Of a stretch of DNA of 15,226 bases, positions 1 to 9,851 are shown one piece after another; the first letter of the stretch is position 1, and every line of letters starts with the position of its first letter. Under the pieces are notes generated by a model that saw only the letters and a program-made list of their open reading frames with translations, had not been told where the DNA came from and did no database searches. The stretch is from positions 85,001-100,226 of the forward strand of contig VIGQ01000805.1 of assembly GCA_009663005.1 (NCBI GenBank). Reading direction: 5' to 3'. The translations under genes were made by a program, and so were the position numbers. The stretch comes from Actinidia chinensis. Taxonomy: Eukaryota > Streptophyta > Magnoliopsida > Ericales > Actinidiaceae.

Positions 1-676
1 CTTGAGTATAATAAAAAATAGATTAATTTTATTTCGAAGTATTTTTTTGTCTTTACTAATTTTTTTTTTTTTTGTTTGAAGAAAAAAGTAAAAAAAATAT
101 CATATGGCTTCCCCATAGTACATAAAATCAAATTAGGTATAACATAGATATAAACCTTTTAGTATCATAATCTTATGACTATCACATAATTTACTTGCGT
201 GAGTCATAATATTTTAACAAAACGAGTTTAACTACATATATCACTTAAACAGTATGATTTTTAATTAAAAATAATTATTTTTTTATTTTTAAAATAAATT
301 CTTCTCCTTTCATACACGGATTTTACTATTACTATATTTCTTATATTGACTGAATATGACAAATTTAGTACTAATCAATTTTACATTAAAAAAATCTTAA
401 AGCGAGTATTATTTTAAAAATTATGATTTGAGAGAGTAATCATGAAAAATATAATAAAAAAAAGCTGTTTAATCCACACCCATAATCATCGTAAAACAAA
501 TAGAGTGCATCGTGAGTTTCACAAAGGATTTAGTAATCCGACTATAGTCCGATTGAAAATTTGTTATCCAACTTAAATCTGATTGATTTTCTAATCCGTC
601 AAATTCAAATCTCGCAAAACAACAAATCTAAAATGTATTCCACTTGTTTTACATATCTATTCAATATTTAGAATTA
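1..676. other. AT-rich intergenic spacer, no gene seen
   Basis: Very AT-rich sequence with poly-T and poly-A tracts and no open frame of note on either strand. A 10-bp palindrome (GACTATAGTC) lies near 540-549. I see no recognisable coding remnant. Confidence 0.6.
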
Positions 677-907
677 AGGCCATGTTTATGGTAATTTTTT
701 TAATTTTTTTTAGCTGTTTGAGTTTTTATTTTCATGAATTTTTTTTTTTTTATACTTGATTAAAATTTTATACTTTTTTTTTTTCAATTATCTGGACAAG
801 AGAAGTCTGGAACTACATTTTTTTTTATCTATTTTGAATTTTTTTTCTAAAAACGAAAAAACAAACTTTTTTCCTAAAAAAAAATCTAAAAATATTTTTT
901 TTGGCCT
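677..907. mobile_element. Candidate Tourist/PIF-Harbinger-like MITE
   Basis: A 231-bp AT-rich block begins AGGCCATG and ends TTTGGCCT, so its ends are inverted over about 6 bp (AGGCCA). It is flanked on both sides by the trinucleotide TTA (674-676 and 908-910), the target duplication typical of PIF/Harbinger elements. The left interior (T-rich, with AGCTGTTTGAG) loosely mirrors the right interior (A-rich, with AAACTTTTTTCC), so the element could fold on itself. The terminal match is short and both arms are homopolymer-rich, so chance similarity is possible. There is no coding capacity. Confidence 0.35.
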
Positions 908-1270
908 TTAGTTATTTTTTTAAATTCGATTAAAATCTTATTATGGTCGAACTTTACGCGTAAGAGAAAACCAAAAAAGCATAACATCCTTAATCAAATA
1001 ATAAAAAGTTCCTTAAAAATTAAGAAATTTAAATCAAAATAGCTAAAATACTATTATCCCAACAGGAACTAAATCAGAAGTATGACCATGCTCAACACAG
1101 TTTGTGCACCATATTTGGATACACTATCTTTCAACGAAATTAAAGTATTTCAAAAAGTGGGTCATATTGGATTTAATTAGAACCTGGTTTCATATTGTAC
1201 ATTGGCAATGAGGACGTCTATAGCGTCTGAGAGTCCACTAACTCACAGACGGCTGTTATTGCTAGCAAGG
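908..1270. other. Spacer upstream of the uS5m gene
   Basis: AT-rich at first, becoming more balanced after about 1080. No coding remnant, TATA box or repeat could be assigned. It probably contains the distal promoter of the uS5m gene that follows. Confidence 0.5.
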
Positions 1271-1276
1271 TTTCTC

Positions 1277-1286
1277 CCTAAACCCT
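1277..1286 (+). promoter_or_regulatory. Telo-box in the uS5m promoter
   Basis: CCTAAACCCT contains the AAACCCT core of the plant telo-box, an element common in promoters of plant ribosomal-protein and translation genes. It lies about 215 bp before the proposed start codon at 1500. A CT-rich stretch (1440-1495) just before the ATG looks like a plant 5' untranslated leader. The motif is seen directly; its role is inferred from the gene class. Confidence 0.4.
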
Positions 1287-1945
1287 TGTAAATTCTGTAT
1301 GTAACTCCTCCCAAGACCCCTAGCCAACAATATCGATTGATGTGATTCATTTGCCATTATCATTCAATCATCCTAATTAACGAGTGAGAAAATCTCAAGC
1401 AGCATCAGCATTGTCTCGTGTCATTCTCAGCCAACTACGGAGAGAATCCCCCATCTCCACCAATAGACAACCACTTCCCATCTCCCCCTCCGCTAGGCTA
1501 TGGCTCGGATGATATTCACTTCCTCCAATTCAACAACTCCTGCTAGCCCTCCGCGCTGCTTCCGGCATTCCTCATTTCCGTTTCCCAAATTTCCGGTTTT
1601 ACTCCCCTCCGCTAGAACAATCCAAGAGCTTCTTGCCGACGTCGAGAGGGAAAAGCACAAGGATAGGAGAGGAGAAGAAAAGGGCGGCTTAGATACTTCA
1701 TATATCGACGCGAGGATCAGAGGATTAACATGGGTGGTCGGCCCACCTAATCGACAGCTCGAGCAGGAGAAGCTCAAGATTCTGGCGTCGCCCTCATATG
1801 GTAGAAGAGCCTCCGACTCTGACCAGCGACGATGACGAAGGTTCACAATTCACTCCAGATGCTATCAAGAAAACGGGGCCCGAATTGTTCGATAAAGAAG
1901 TTTCAAGAGACACGAGATCTCCCCTCAAGAATTCAACCGATGCCG

Positions 1946-2108
1946 GTATTTACTGCTATGCTACTCCAGTAACTTCTTTCCAACACCTTATTTTTTAATT
2001 CCTCTGAAAGGTTTCAGCCTATTATTTCATTTTCAACCTCTGGAGAAACGAATGCATTGTAGTTGTTGCCTTAAAGAATTGTATTTTTTTAATCCCAATT
2101 TTTGGCAG
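1946..2108 (+). other. uS5m intron 1
   Basis: A 163-bp T-rich interval runs from a GT donor (GATGCCG|GTATTT) to a CAG acceptor (TTTTTGGCAG|AGACAC). Joining the flanks restores a codon in the family peptide TDA-ETL, so the junction is supported by the protein match on both sides. It is a phase-1 intron. Confidence 0.75.
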
Positions 2109-2629
2109 AGACACTTGAATGAAGCTTTCAGTGATGAACAGAATGGGTGACAAAGTTCGAGCAAAAACATTTCAAAGCTAAACGCCCAGAGTATCGAGTC
2201 CTGGTGAGTTGATGAACCGTCTGAAGAATCATCTGGCAAGATAAATTTCTTCTCACCACATAAACAATAGGGCCTTAGACTAGTAGAGTGGAAGGAGCTT
2301 ATGATCCTAATATGCCGGCCATGATGGAGTTATTCAACATGACAAGTGGACCCTCTGTCGATCTTCTCGAACACACTGGATTTGAAAGGAAACCAAATCA
2401 TACAAGGTTGATTGGATAAGTGATGATGATGATTTTGACGACATGAAAGAGAAGGATGATATACTGTTAGGGAAGCTTAATGATATAGACAAGATTACTT
2501 GAAAGCAGCTAGCAGAGTTGGATCAATACATTTGGAAGAAGGGAAATGTTCTGGACTAGGGAGATCAGAGATTCTTGCTGAGGAGAGGAATTCATTGCAG
2601 AAAAGAAGGAAGCCTCTTACATGAAAGAA

Positions 2630-3875
2630 GTATATGGATTCATCCTTCTGTCTGGGGTTCACCGTCTTCTTTTCCTTAATTTAGCATATGTTGTCCCTAT
2701 TATTCTTTATCTTGTGTGTAATGAGCCTGGGAAACTCCTTTTATTTTCTAGATTTGATAATTTTTTTATCCATACAAACCTTGGAAAGAACAGTTGTCAG
2801 ATTTAGCTTAAAGCCTTAAATCTCTCGGCCAAGGCCACAGGTTATCATATTCCGATTTAACTTATACAATGTTGGAATAGAGAATGAGGTCAGAGGCAGA
2901 ATGGGATGAGTCAATTATGTTTGGGGGCATGGGAAGTTCGAGAATAGTTTTCAATACGTCATTTGGGGACTTTGATTTCCAAAAAAGGTTGAGTGAAGAG
3001 CATTGGGATATGAGACTGAGTATGTTGCTTGGAGTTGCCTACAATTATAGCCAATTGTTGTCCAGTGGATTAAATAGAGGAATGGGGAGGATAGTGCTAG
3101 ACAGTTGTAGAGTGTGAGGGTTATGAAGGCAACTGAATGGATGCATTGCTATTGGGTGCAAGAGAATGTCATATCCGACTAAGGGGGTGGGTTCCTGTGT
3201 TATGCGCTAGTTAGAATATAGATAAGCTATGACCATGTGAATCGGGCCCTTTTGCTATATTTGAATGGAAAGGATTGGTTTCCTGGCTCATTGGAGGGTA
3301 AATGGTTTGGTTTTTGCAATCTCTACCGTGAGGGTGTCCTATGAAAGGTTTTGCCCTTTACTTACCACTACCGAGGGGCTTTTTCAAGACTCCTAGGGGA
3401 ATTGAGGCAAGAGGATCCGCGTCTCTTCTGATTTTTATCCTTATTATGGAATAAGTGGAGGTTTTAAGGCTGTTCAATTTGTCAATTGATGAGGGCATTG
3501 TTGGGCGAGAGTGAATGGTTCAGAGAGGTGGTGTTCATTTTGGTGTTATGATTATACAATTATTTTTTTTTTTTGCGGAGTGGATGCAACTCAGTTGGAT
3601 GGATTGTGCAAAAACTACGTACTGATATCCGTCATTCATTTGTCACGTTTATGTTCTTTACCAACTTGTTTTTATGTTTTTGATCAAACATGCGACCGAT
3701 ATGCTTATTTTTATCTGCAGCAACCATCTCGGTGAGTATGGCTAGGGAATTTTTGATTGCGCTTAGACTGGTGCACCCATCCTTTGCATTTGTTTGTTAG
3801 TTTTTTTAACTGTTTCTATTTAGATGCTTTCATCATATTTATCTGTAACTCAACACTATCATTAATAATGGGCAG
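2630..3875 (+). other. uS5m intron 2, containing unassigned sequence
   Basis: About 1.25 kb separates the peptide RKPLYMK- (ends near 2625-2629; donor GTATAT, slightly disturbed) from GFDVKLID (starts 3876 after GGGCAG). Between about 2880 and 3735 base composition is less AT-rich, and moderately long open frames occur (for example 2884-3117). I could not match them to any family I know. The interval may be an old insertion or plain intron. Near its end, 11 bases (3721-3731) are flanked by a strong acceptor (TTTTTATCTGCAG) and a strong donor (GGTGAGTATG). Confidence 0.55.
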
Positions 3876-4119
3876 GGTTTTGATGTTAAGCTAATTGATT
3901 TTAATCGACTTGTAAAGTTACCAAGGTATTACTTGCCTCCTTCTTTGGTTCCTTTCTTTGAATCGTTTAGATAGACTACTACATACTTTTTTATTTATTC
4001 TAACAATGTATGGGGGACACGTGGTACAGTACCCTGGATGTTGGCTTGTGGTCACTACCATGTGTTTGTTGTTTTTGCAAACGCAAAAGGCCCAGCAGTT
4101 CTATTGGCCCTTCAGAAAG

Positions 4120-6997
4120 GTATCTTGTGGAAGTCTTTTTGTTGATTTATGTTGGCTCTATGGAGGCCCATACCCGTGGTTGGTATCTTTGTAACGAGTA
4201 AAACTATGGACTTATATTCCTAACAGGCACCTATGGTGCTGAGTGATCCACTCATAAATTAATATTTAAAACCAAAAGTGCACTAAACTTGCACTTTGCT
4301 CTTAGTCAAAAAGTGCGCACGTCAAACATCTTTACCGTGCTTCAATTCAACTTGAGCCTTGGTGTCTGAGGGTGCCCCCCCAGTTTCACCTCAAAGGGTC
4401 CTTGAGTCCGGGTTCTGACTCCATTCAACTCGAGCTAAGTACGCCCTTTTGGAACACTGTGTGCCCAACTCGACACCTTTCGTAGTGTACAAACTTGACC
4501 ATGAGAAACAAACCTAGGAGAGACACCTTCCAAGGGAATAAACCAGACCATAAGGAGGTGATTGACAAGATTCCCATTTCGTTTGCCATATATAACCAAT
4601 TAATCAATTCACACGAATGTCTTGTTCTTATGAAACTGTTGATGCTAATGATCTCACCATGAGCTTCTGACCAAACAAAAAATGATAGTTGGAAGGAGCC
4701 GTGACCCTTAAAACTTCCCAGGAAAGTAAATCTCCATACCCGCCTCCCTCTCCCATAGTAGCAATGCATAGCGAAAAAATGAAGGGGAGCCACCAACTCC
4801 TCCCTATGCAATCATTCAGGCTCTGACGAAAAGTAAAATCTAAAAATATGTTACCTTATTTTGATCTTCAAATAACTCCGAAATGCCACTCTTTTATTCA
4901 ATTCCAGCTATGCAACAGTGGAGCGACACCTTCAACCTCTCTTCCCCTCACCAAATTGCCTCCAGAAATGTAAGTTGCCCTATCTGAAAGTCATCCAACC
5001 TTGACTTGCACCTTGCCAAGCTCCTGTGCACAAGAAGAGTTTACTCCAAAGAACACCAACTCTCCAAATGCAACTACATTCTTCCTTCACTGCTCGCCAG
5101 ATTCTATTGTTCTCCATGTGCATCTCCTTAGTCATTTCGAAACTACCAAGTTGAATGCCCAAGATTGCCAATTTACACCATAACCTAGCCTAGTCGGTCG
5201 ATACTTGAACTCATTTCCAAACCCTTTCTAAAGAAAGTCTAGTCTCTTGATATGAGGCAGGAATAGTAAACGGACACATAACGTAAGCACAAGACTTGAT
5301 AGTTACTTATAGTCAGGTTATACTACCTCCTTAACACAAATGATGCCTCTTCCTTCCTGCATACATTCTAAAATCTTTAAACAAAGTTACACACTTGTAC
5401 TATCTCAAATAGTAGACGGTAAATGTTCCAAACTTTAACCCAAATGAACTTCACTAACTAGATTAAAGCGGATTTCCCTTTCAAGATGATGTGTCCTGAA
5501 GGGTTACCTAGATTATACAAGGTTTTGTGATGTATTAAATCTGTGACAAATTGGACTTTGTTCTAGTTGCTAAATGTCAGATGTAAGCCGGTTAAAAAGG
5601 AATTGATTTTAAAAAAGTTGTCTTAGCATGTATAAGTTACGATGATATGTTGATTGTGGGTGTTAGGCTGCTAGTAGAGACTTTGTACAGAGCTAATTTT
5701 GACAAATAAAAATTATTGTGCAAAGTGCCAACTTAATCTGACGTCTCACCCCCCAAAAAACTTGCGGAAGCTATATATGATACCAATATATGATTTTTAA
5801 GAGAAGATCAAATTGGACTTCATGATGAATGATGTAATTCATAATAGGCATAGCACCCCAAAGTCAAGTAAACTGGAGCCATATTATGAAATTGTGGTGT
5901 CAATGTGAATTAAAAGTTAAAACCCTAATTTTGAGGACTGGAATCAAATGATGATTAATGTAAAGCCTCAACATAAAAGTTATTATCCACGTCACATTCT
6001 AGATTTACCACTTTTTTCTTTCCATGCCTCGTCTCTAACGCAATAAAAAGTGGGTTTCCTAGGACAAGGGTGTCCTTACATACAACAAGCTCGCCACCAA
6101 CTCTTAGCCTAGTGTAGACCTTTATTTCAGCCAAAATGCAATTTAACGTGAATAATGCCTACCAACTAGCGGACATGCAAACAGAAACCTTACTGCCACT
6201 TAACTAACTTCCTAAATCCCCCTAAATTTTGTAATTACCCCCCCACAAGATAATGGCATATTGGGTGCCAATTTATTTTTAGGTAAAAAGTTTGGGGAAG
6301 TTTACCAAGCATGCATGTGACGCAAATAAGTTTGGTGTGCAGTCCCTAGAAACATAGATCAATATTAAGTTTAAAGGAAATTCACGTCAATCAAGCAAGA
6401 AATAGCAAAGAAGCAAGGATATCGCAGTAGGGTTTTGGTTTGGTATGACCATGCGTGTATGGTAGGCCTTGATTCCCTCTTCATAGTTGGTGATCGAGTC
6501 CTCTATAAATAGAAAATGATGATTAAAAAAGAAGAAAAAAATCTTAGGTGAACTGGTTAAAAAGCCAACCTAGTCACAGCATAGCTTCCCTCCCAATCCG
6601 TTGTTGAAGGCTTATCTATGTGTTGTTATGGTTAGTGTAGCATAATCTTGCAAGTCCGTAATCAGAAATTAATTTTGGACGTGGTAACTCTGATGTGACC
6701 AAGATTAGCAGTCAAAATAGCAGCTTTGGATTCAACACAAAGGGGGTTTCCTTTGGGGACGGGAAGTGGGTTCAAATGGCGGGGCAAGCAAAGTCCCCAT
6801 GTGTTTCCTACTCCTCTCCTGAAGATGAATTATTTACCAAAGTCTAGTTCGAATTGCTGCTATATCATTCGATTGTTTCTCGTGAATACCACGCCGAGAT
6901 CTGCCGTCGTAAGGCTAAAGCTGGAGATCATATGTCCTTCAGCATCTGTGCTTGCCATGTGCTGTATCCCTTTTAACTGATTGATTTATTCAACCAG
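4120..6997 (+). other. uS5m intron 4 (2.9 kb) hosting a LINE fragment
   Basis: The donor CAGAAAG|GTATCT follows the peptide ALQK. The acceptor TTCAACCAG|AATATG precedes YEK.CF.NL, the next family peptide. The intron is unusually long beside its neighbours (163, 97, 88 and 99 bp). Much of the extra length is explained by an antisense LINE remnant at about 4430-5345. I see no coding remnant in 5346-6997. A perfect 8-bp hairpin (AAAGTGCA, 7-base loop, TGCACTTT) lies at 4275-4297. Confidence 0.65.
4430..5345 (-). mobile_element. 5'-truncated plant LINE (non-LTR) reverse-transcriptase remnant
   Basis: Read on the minus strand from high to low coordinates, three blocks of plant LINE ORF2 appear in the right order. 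First, near 5330-5244, is a relic of the segment after the RT core (LT..S.....L.....S.Y), followed by RDF-like residues and GFGNEFKYRP. This resembles the usual DFLWGG-G-EFK-HL. Second, near 5180-5060, is LAILG-QLGSFE then NRIWRAVKE, like NLALLGKWLWRF..LWRKVI. Third, near 4690-4490, is SFFVWSEAHGEIISINSFI..RHS then NWLYMANEMG, the zf-RVT region (family pattern SFFVWEAAHGKILTIDNL then NWCYMCK..GES). Both CxxC cysteines are replaced (L and A). Frames shift and stops occur. The catalytic YADD region is not present, which fits 5' truncation. No target duplication or A-tail was found. Confidence 0.7.
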
Positions 6998-7092
6998 AAT
7001 ATGAAAATGTTTTCCGAATCTTCAGTAAGTGGTCAGCGTAATGACGAGCATACATTGCACAGAAGTTCAAACTATGTATAAGAAAAACCAAG

Positions 7093-7189
7093 GCTTATTA
7101 ATGTTCTATTGTCCTTCAATTACACGAGGAATTAAGTGTTTCGTGCAGTTTCGTGTGTATGTTTAATTGGGACTTCCGTCTTGCTTCAG
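7093..7189 (+). other. uS5m intron 5 with a GC donor
   Basis: The peptide YKK.(K) ends at AACCAAG and is followed by GC rather than GT. The acceptor TTGCTTCAG precedes the next family peptide YLWPA. The position is set by protein continuity on both sides. GC-AG introns are a known minority class, so this may be natural, a decay mutation or an assembly error. Confidence 0.6.
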
Positions 7190-7285
7190 CTGTATCTTTG
7201 GCCTGCACAAAATAGGACGGGGATGAAAGCAGGGAGCACGGTCCAAACTATATTAAAATTTAGTGGTTTCAAAAATGTGAATTAG

Positions 7286-7373
7286 GTCATCTGTAATTGC
7301 ATGCGTTGCGAGGGTGGTTCCTAAAAAATATGGGTCTGTCATTCTCTAATGCTGAACCCTTGGTATATTGTAG
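7286..7373 (+). other. uS5m intron 6
   Basis: An 88-bp interval runs from the GT at 7286-7287, after the peptide GFKNV, to TATTGTAG before VIGSRNPHNT. The match to the family peptide GFKNVKSK-VVGSRNPHN supports both ends. Confidence 0.6.
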
Positions 7374-7434
7374 GTTATTGGCTCAAGGAATCCTCATAAC
7401 ACCAGTTCAAGGCTCTTTTTAGCTTTAAATGCTG

Positions 7435-7533
7435 GTAAGATGTTTCGCTCATAAGTTGTGTTTTAAGATTTAGTGAATTCTCATGTTCATTTTTTTAACT
7501 TCTTTATTGGGTACGCTTGACTATATATTTCAG
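7435..7533 (+). other. uS5m intron 7
   Basis: A 99-bp interval runs from GGTAAGA after the peptide ALNA to the acceptor TATATATTTCAG before IETPKDVQEK. Both splice sites have good consensus. The donor-side phase is off by one base because of an upstream indel. Confidence 0.7.
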
Positions 7534-7669
7534 ATTGAAACTCCCAAAGATGTTCAAGAGAAGTTGGCCGGACTGTTGTGAGTCATACATGCGGAATAGG
7601 TATGCTTTCAAGGACCAATCCAGTGATTCTGGATCCAATCTTTGGTCTACAGGTTGCCCTCAGCTGTAA

Positions 7670-8585
7670 GGGTGGATGGCAACTCTTATCCACCGAGGGT
7701 GAGGTGGGGGGGGGGGAATTGGAATCTTAGGGTCACGAGAGGACATGAGGAAGATACATAGTGCGTTCACATTTTTAGCACCTATTCGAGTAGGTTTACT
7801 TCGTTTCTCCGCAACATTTCATCTCCGATGTCTTCTCTATTTCTGTATAAGTTGTGATTCCATTATTGGACAAAAGGAATATAGTATTGGACAGGTTGCC
7901 ACCACCAAGCCACCACCACCACCAACCACGACGTGTCCTGATGTAGCTTTTGTTTCTATGATATATTCTATTGATCTTTTGCGAAAAAAATAAAACATGT
8001 TTCGTGGTTTCTACAATCTTTTACAATCTATTTCTTTAATATGTTTTTGGGCCTTCTGACTAAAGTTTATCCAGTTAGCTTCAAATTTATCAAACCGAAT
8101 AAAACTGAGACCTTTCTAAAAAATGCTTTTGCTATTGTTGGATCTAGAGCCATAGAAAGCCCTGTGTTGGGCTTTTGCACGAGTTGGGGGTTAACTGGCA
8201 AAAAGGAAGGAAAAAAGAAAGGGGACCGGTGCCCCAAATTAATCAGGTGTCGGGTACATGAATAATTCTTTTGTTGTGCTATCGTGTTTGTGAGTGCTGT
8301 TAAATTTAACATATTAATATTTTTTTTATCGCAACATTCAATGTAATTTCAGTCTTTCCCGCCCATTAGATTGCATTAATGCTAGTCTAGCAAAAACTCG
8401 GCTATAGTCAAATTGTAAACATAGTGACGCTCGGCTCTCAGATAAATGACAATACCAAAAATATCAAAAGAAAATTTGTTGGACTGGTTCGTAGACTACT
8501 TTATCGGTTTGTTTTTTGACTAATTAGGAGCTTGTATTTTTGTAATGTTTTATACAAATAAAAAATTATTGTCGGAATTTGCATT
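7670..8585. other. Spacer / 3' flank of uS5m
   Basis: Downstream of the last uS5m peptide. It holds a G11 run at 7706-7716 and a CCA-rich microsatellite near 7898-7928. Two open frames of about 75-82 codons (7745-7993 and 8041-8265) show no recognisable motif or compositional support, so I do not call them genes. AATAAA at 8098-8103 could serve polyadenylation but is far downstream. Confidence 0.5.
7898..7928. repeat. Imperfect (CCA)n microsatellite
   Basis: A short run of CCA trinucleotides interrupted by AG and A, in the spacer after uS5m. No function is inferred. Confidence 0.7.
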
Positions 8586-8846
8586 GGGCACCATAAACTC
8601 AAAGAAAGGCCCACACACCCCCCCCCCCCCCCCCCCCCCCCGAGATCGAATGTTTTCATTCTTTTTTGGCCACAGAGCTTATCATCAAATCGTAGAAACT
8701 CGCATTTATAGAACATGTATATTTCGTGTGTTGGGACATAACCCAAAGAAAGGCCCTAGATCGAAGGTATTCATCTGTTTCGGGCCACGAAATGTATAAT
8801 TAACATGATAGAACTTGTCATCATAGAAAGTATATCTCGTTTGCTT
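8586..8846 (+). repeat. Diverged tandem duplication with a 24-C run in copy 1
   Basis: Two head-to-tail copies: 8586-8732 (147 bp) and 8733-8846 (114 bp). Shared landmarks occur in the same order in both: GGG-CATAA-C, CAAAGAAAGGCCC, AGATCGAA-GT-TTCAT, GGCCAC, ATCAT, TAGAA and ATAT-TCGT-TG-TTGGG. Copy 1 also contains an uninterrupted run of 24 C (8618-8641) that is absent from copy 2; this accounts for most of the length difference. The copies differ by many substitutions and small indels, so the duplication is old and the C run is likely a later expansion or an assembly artefact. Confidence 0.6.
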
Positions 8847-8849
8847 GGG

Positions 8850-9851
8850 TTTTTTTCACTGTCATCTTTTTCTTGAAAACGATTTTTCAAAAGGGAAAAT
8901 AATGTGAAAGATTTTTCTCTTTTTGTCCCTGAAAATTACGTTAGAAAGTATGAGAAAACTTATGAGGCGGAAAATAGTACAGTTAAATTTAACTTAATAC
9001 TCTAAAGTAGTAGATTTAGTATGATTGTTCTAGTTAAAATTAATCAATAAGAATATGTGTATTAGTGAGACGACTAAATAATAAGGAATAAAATAAAACG
9101 GCGAAAACACGCAATCCAAACTCAAGAAAAAAAAATACGTTCACGGACAGAGAAAATAATCCACTATAAAATGTGAACGTTACAAAGTACTAAAAATCTA
9201 ACTAACCACTCAAACACTCATGAACCAGTCCACCCGTAGATTTTTTTCTGCACATCCTAATCTTCTTAACTATTCTTCACCAAACATATCAGTAATTCCC
9301 TTCAGGTCACACGCTCGATCGAACAACGTTATCTATATAGAAAGCAACCACAAAACACATGTAGAGTCTAATCGTTAATACTTACTTCTAGCGTAAACAA
9401 AATCAAACCGATATATTACAACCTCAACAAAAGTGTACGAGTTAATCTAAGGAAGATGAAGAAGAAGCCTACTTCTCGGAGACGTCTGCCTCAAAGAATG
9501 CTTTGCATAACCAAACAATGTATCAGGGAATACTAAGAGAAAACAAATTCAATTAAAAAATAAAAAACCTAAGTAAACCGCATACATTTCAATACTCGCA
9601 AGCGCGTTCCAACAAGTCTTTTATCCAAAAAAAGTATATTTCATGGGATATGTGTAAACATCCAAAAAAAAAGGACACTCTTATTAATTGTTTGGAATAA
9701 TCTCTCTTTTGTTTGAAAAAGGTACTCTAATAGGAAGTGTAAAAATTACCTGCTATCCGTGTCTTTTCTCTAATTTGATGCACTAAAAACCACACCCACA
9801 GAATTAAACATTTGTAATTTTGGATGGAGAGCGAACCGGTGCAACTTATAA
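8850..9851. other. AT-rich spacer, no gene seen
   Basis: About 1 kb with no credible coding sequence on either strand. The part near 9080-9240 is less AT-rich and reads like a dispersed plant repeat, but I could not identify a family or boundaries. Confidence 0.5.

Larger units (their letters stand above)
1500..7669 (+). pseudogene. uS5m: Mitochondrial ribosomal protein uS5m, frame-broken, introns retained
   Basis: Small-subunit mitoribosomal protein uS5, which lies near the mRNA entrance and takes part in decoding fidelity. Exon blocks: 1500-1945, 2109-2629, 3876-3925, about 4012-4119, 6998-7092, 7190-7285, 7374-7434 and 7534 to about 7590 (or 7669). Block 1 starts with a Ser/Arg/Pro-rich, acid-free presequence of about 42 residues, then TIQELLADVEREK. 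Later it gives DDDE..FTPDAIKK and LKNSTDA. Block 2 gives ETL-EAF, then MNR, DKFEQKHFK, RPEYRV, ELMNRLK, LRLVEWKEAYDPN, GPSVDLLEHTGFE, DDDDFDDMKEKDDILL and EERNS, spread over several frames. Blocks 4-8 carry the S5 domain: ACGHYH, AKGPAV, ALQK, YLWPA..RTGMKAGSTVQTI, GSRNPHNT and IETPKDVQEK. Order and introns match the plant family (At1g64880 type). At least a dozen indels and several stops break the frame. It is not a processed copy. It could instead be an intact gene with assembly indels. Identity is firm; functional status is not. Confidence 0.85.

Noticed and set aside
1493..1846. Minus-strand 117-codon open frame opposite uS5m exon 1
   Set aside because: It is the antisense shadow of the uS5m presequence and exon 1; the plus strand matches the family, the minus strand matches nothing.
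5001..5183. Plus-strand 60-codon frame in intron 4
   Set aside because: It is the shadow of the minus-strand LINE remnant; no plus-strand similarity is recognised.
8501..8799. Two overlapping frames with poly-Pro or poly-Gly around the C run
   Set aside because: They stay open only because the homopolymer has no stops; there is no other coding support.
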